A stretch of 64,000 bases of DNA from contig CP019636.1 in NCBI GenBank assembly GCA_002163975.1, positions 2,579,001 through 2,643,000 on the forward strand. The letters are read 5' to 3'. Position numbers and translations under genes: made by a program. The DNA is from Nostocales cyanobacterium HT-58-2. Its GTDB lineage: Bacteria > Cyanobacteriota > Cyanobacteriia > Cyanobacteriales > Nostocaceae. Under the pieces are notes generated by a model. That model did no database searches. It saw only the letters and a list, made by a program, of their open reading frames with translations, and was not told the DNA's origin. Positions 62,507-64,000 of the stretch are shown piece by piece (the stretch's first letter is position 1; the number at the start of each line of letters is the position of its first letter).

Positions 62507-64000
62507 AACACGCGAAGGACGACATATTATTAAGCGCATCATTGTACGTGGTGTTTTGGTTCTGGATACGCCAACTTGTTTGGGAAATGGTGATGCTGAA
62601 GGTGCTACAGATATGATGCTGTTACTTGACAGTATTAGTCATAACCCTTTACTAACAGGTTCATCAATTGCTGGTGCTTTACGCAATTATTTACATGAAT
62701 ATCAGTGTAATTACACGAAAAGTGAAAGCCGTGATAATATGGCTGCAAAATTGTTTGGTGATTTATTTGCTTACAAGGATGAAAGGAATAAAAATGAAGC
62801 AGAAAAAATTGCATTAAGAAAAAAAGATAGTCAAAGTACTTTAATTATTCATGATGCAATAGGTAGCACTATTCACAATGTTGAAATACGAGATGGGGTC
62901 AAAATAGATGGTGCAACTGGTACTGCGTCTGACAAGGCAAAATACGATTTGGAACTCTTGCCCGCAGGAACTAAGTTTCCTCTGAACTTTGAGTTGTTAA
63001 TTGAAAAAGATAAAGACAAAGATGAGAATGAATTAAAACAAACACTTGCTTTAGCTTTAGAAGGGTTAAAGAATGGTGAAATTGCTATTGGAATGAAAAA
63101 GCGACGGGGTTTTGGTCGCTGTCATGTAGATGAGTGGCAAGTCTGGGAGTTTGATTTAACTAAACATAGCGATCGCATTGCTTGGTTAACATTTGAAAGA
63201 CCTTGGGGTAAACCTTATGCTACTAAATTACCAAGCGACAAGCTATTGAGTAATACACACCTCCAGAAGCTAAAGGTAGACAAGCCAGATAAGCGCGATC
63301 GCCTCTTCATCACGGCAAAATTTAAACTAGCTAGTACTTTACTCATTCGCTCTGGTCAAGATTTAATTCAAAACAAATCTTCTCCCGATGTGGTGCATTT
63401 GCACTCCTATAGAAAAGACAAACCTGAGCCAGTTGTTTCTGGCACAAGTTTAGCAGGAGTGCTGTGGCATAGAGCCGAGAGAATAGTGAATACTTTAGAT
63501 AAGAATTTACAAATTGTGTATGACTTATTTGGCTTTGTTAAAGAAGAGAGTAAACAAGCAAAGGCTAGTCGTTTAATTATTCATGAGAGCTTGATAGAAA
63601 ATACAGTTGACATTGTACAAAGCCGAATTGCTATTGACCGTTTTACAGGCGGAGCATATAACGGAGCATTGTTTCAGGAACAACCTGTTTTTGGTATTGA
63701 TAAAAAAGAGGATAGCCAAAAAATTAATAAAGTTAAAGATAAATCTAAAAAAAGTAGCAATATAAGTACTAACATAGCACATATAAAACTAGAACTGGAA
63801 CTACGTCAACCAAAGGAATATGAAATTGGGTTACTTCTGCTGCTACTTAAAGATTTATGGACGAATGATTTACCAGTAGGTGGTACTAGCAGTATTGGGA
63901 GAGGACGTTTGCAGGGAGTTGAAGCAACTATAGTTTGGCAACAACACAAGTGGGTAATCTCTGAGGAGAATCGGAAATTACTAATCAGCAAACAAGATAA
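62499..64000 (+). CDS. Tandem double-RAMP (Csm3-Csm3-like) protein, truncated by window end
   Basis: The frame is open from the ATG at 62499 to the window edge (500 codons so far) without a stop. The first RAMP half (about 10-215) has LTGSSIAGALRNYL and the glycine-rich RRGFGRCHV. The second half (about 270-490) has VSGTSLAGVLWHRAER, the Csm3-typical IDRFTGGAYNGALF, and SIGRGRLQGV. Two Csm3-like backbones are therefore fused in one chain. Such fusions occur in type III-D variants and recall the ancestry proposed for the single-protein type III-E effector. Further cas genes and any array must lie beyond the window. Confidence 0.85.
   Translation, partial: MNRTREGRHIIKRIIVRGVLVLDTPTCLGNGDAEGATDMMLLLDSISHNPLLTGSSIAGALRNYLHEYQCNYTKSESRDNMAAKLFGDLFAYKDERNKNEAEKIALRKKDSQSTLIIHDAIGSTIHNVEIRDGVKIDGATGTASDKAKYDLELLPAGTKFPLNFELLIEKDKDKDENELKQTLALALEGLKNGEIAIGMKKRRGFGRCHVDEWQVWEFDLTKHSDRIAWLTFERPWGKPYATKLPSDKLLSNTHLQKLKVDKPDKRDRLFITAKFKLASTLLIRSGQDLIQNKSSPDVVHLHSYRKDKPEPVVSGTSLAGVLWHRAERIVNTLDKNLQIVYDLFGFVKEESKQAKASRLIIHESLIENTVDIVQSRIAIDRFTGGAYNGALFQEQPVFGIDKKEDSQKINKVKDKSKKSSNISTNIAHIKLELELRQPKEYEIGLLLLLLKDLWTNDLPVGGTSSIGRGRLQGVEATIVWQQHKWVISEENRKLLISKQD

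Noticed and set aside
55600..64000. CRISPR repeat-spacer array next to the cas genes
   Set aside because: No regularly spaced direct repeats are visible anywhere in the window; an array may lie beyond 64000.

Overview
The window reads as the chromosome of a filamentous, probably heterocyst-forming cyanobacterium (Nostocales). The evidence is scattered HIP1 octamers (GCGATCGC), DevB/DevC-type exporter genes, CYP110-like P450s, TrmFO, IS630-type elements and the short palindromic repeats common in these genomes. No rRNA, tRNA or CRISPR array was found by eye.

Left edge (1-5.9 kb): a DUF3102 protein with a near-perfect palindrome inside its coding sequence, a devB-devC pair without devA, then a long AT-rich spacer with a MITE-like inverted repeat and a small gene remnant.

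Core (5.9-29.5 kb): about 19 genes, all on the + strand, ending at a strong terminator. Seven are tetrapyrrole genes: hemE, hemC, hemB, hemA, two hemF and hemL. They run almost the whole way from glutamyl-tRNA to the coproporphyrinogen oxidase step, but hemD is missing. They are interleaved with deoxysugar genes (rmlB, rmlA, an RfbH/E1-type 3-dehydrase with His in place of the PLP lysine, an abequose-synthase-like reductase), a GT1 glycosyltransferase, two acyltransferases of different folds, two tandem P450s, a cytokinin-oxidase-like FAD oxidase, a cupin and a Cys-rich protein. In most cyanobacteria hem genes are dispersed, so this looks like a dedicated cluster for a glycosylated, acylated tetrapyrrole. 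It matches what I remember of the putative tolyporphin cluster of strain HT-58-2 and relatives (Brasilonema, some Nostoc). Tolyporphins are dioxobacteriochlorins carrying C-linked, partly acetylated 3,6-dideoxy sugars, which fits this gene set well.

Middle (29.6-42.8 kb, - strand): an IS200/IS605-like end remnant; a run of redox genes (aldo/keto reductase, two SDRs, SnoaL-like protein, alpha/beta hydrolase), three of whose products carry Tat-like or other export signals, behind an AraC regulator; a GNAT enzyme with a DUF3445 haem oxygenase; an Fe(II)/2OG-oxygenase-like protein; and four membrane proteins (DUF2238, DUF2254, MscS, and a voltage-gated-channel-like protein with an atypical filter).

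Right-middle (43.1-55.6 kb): a frameshifted IS630 element; a LysR/TetR-controlled cassette (SDR, thioesterase, GST) with three matching operator-like palindromes; TrmFO; then a decaying region of gene fragments, a MITE sharing the IS630 ends, dense palindromic repeats and a ribbon-helix-helix protein.

Right edge (55.7-64 kb): a type III-D-like CRISPR effector locus with a divergent WYL regulator, a CARF-DUF1887 (Card1/Can2-like) effector, a Cas10 without an HD domain, a Csm3-like RAMP, Csx10, and a tandem double-RAMP gene cut by the window end. The genes overlap or nearly abut.
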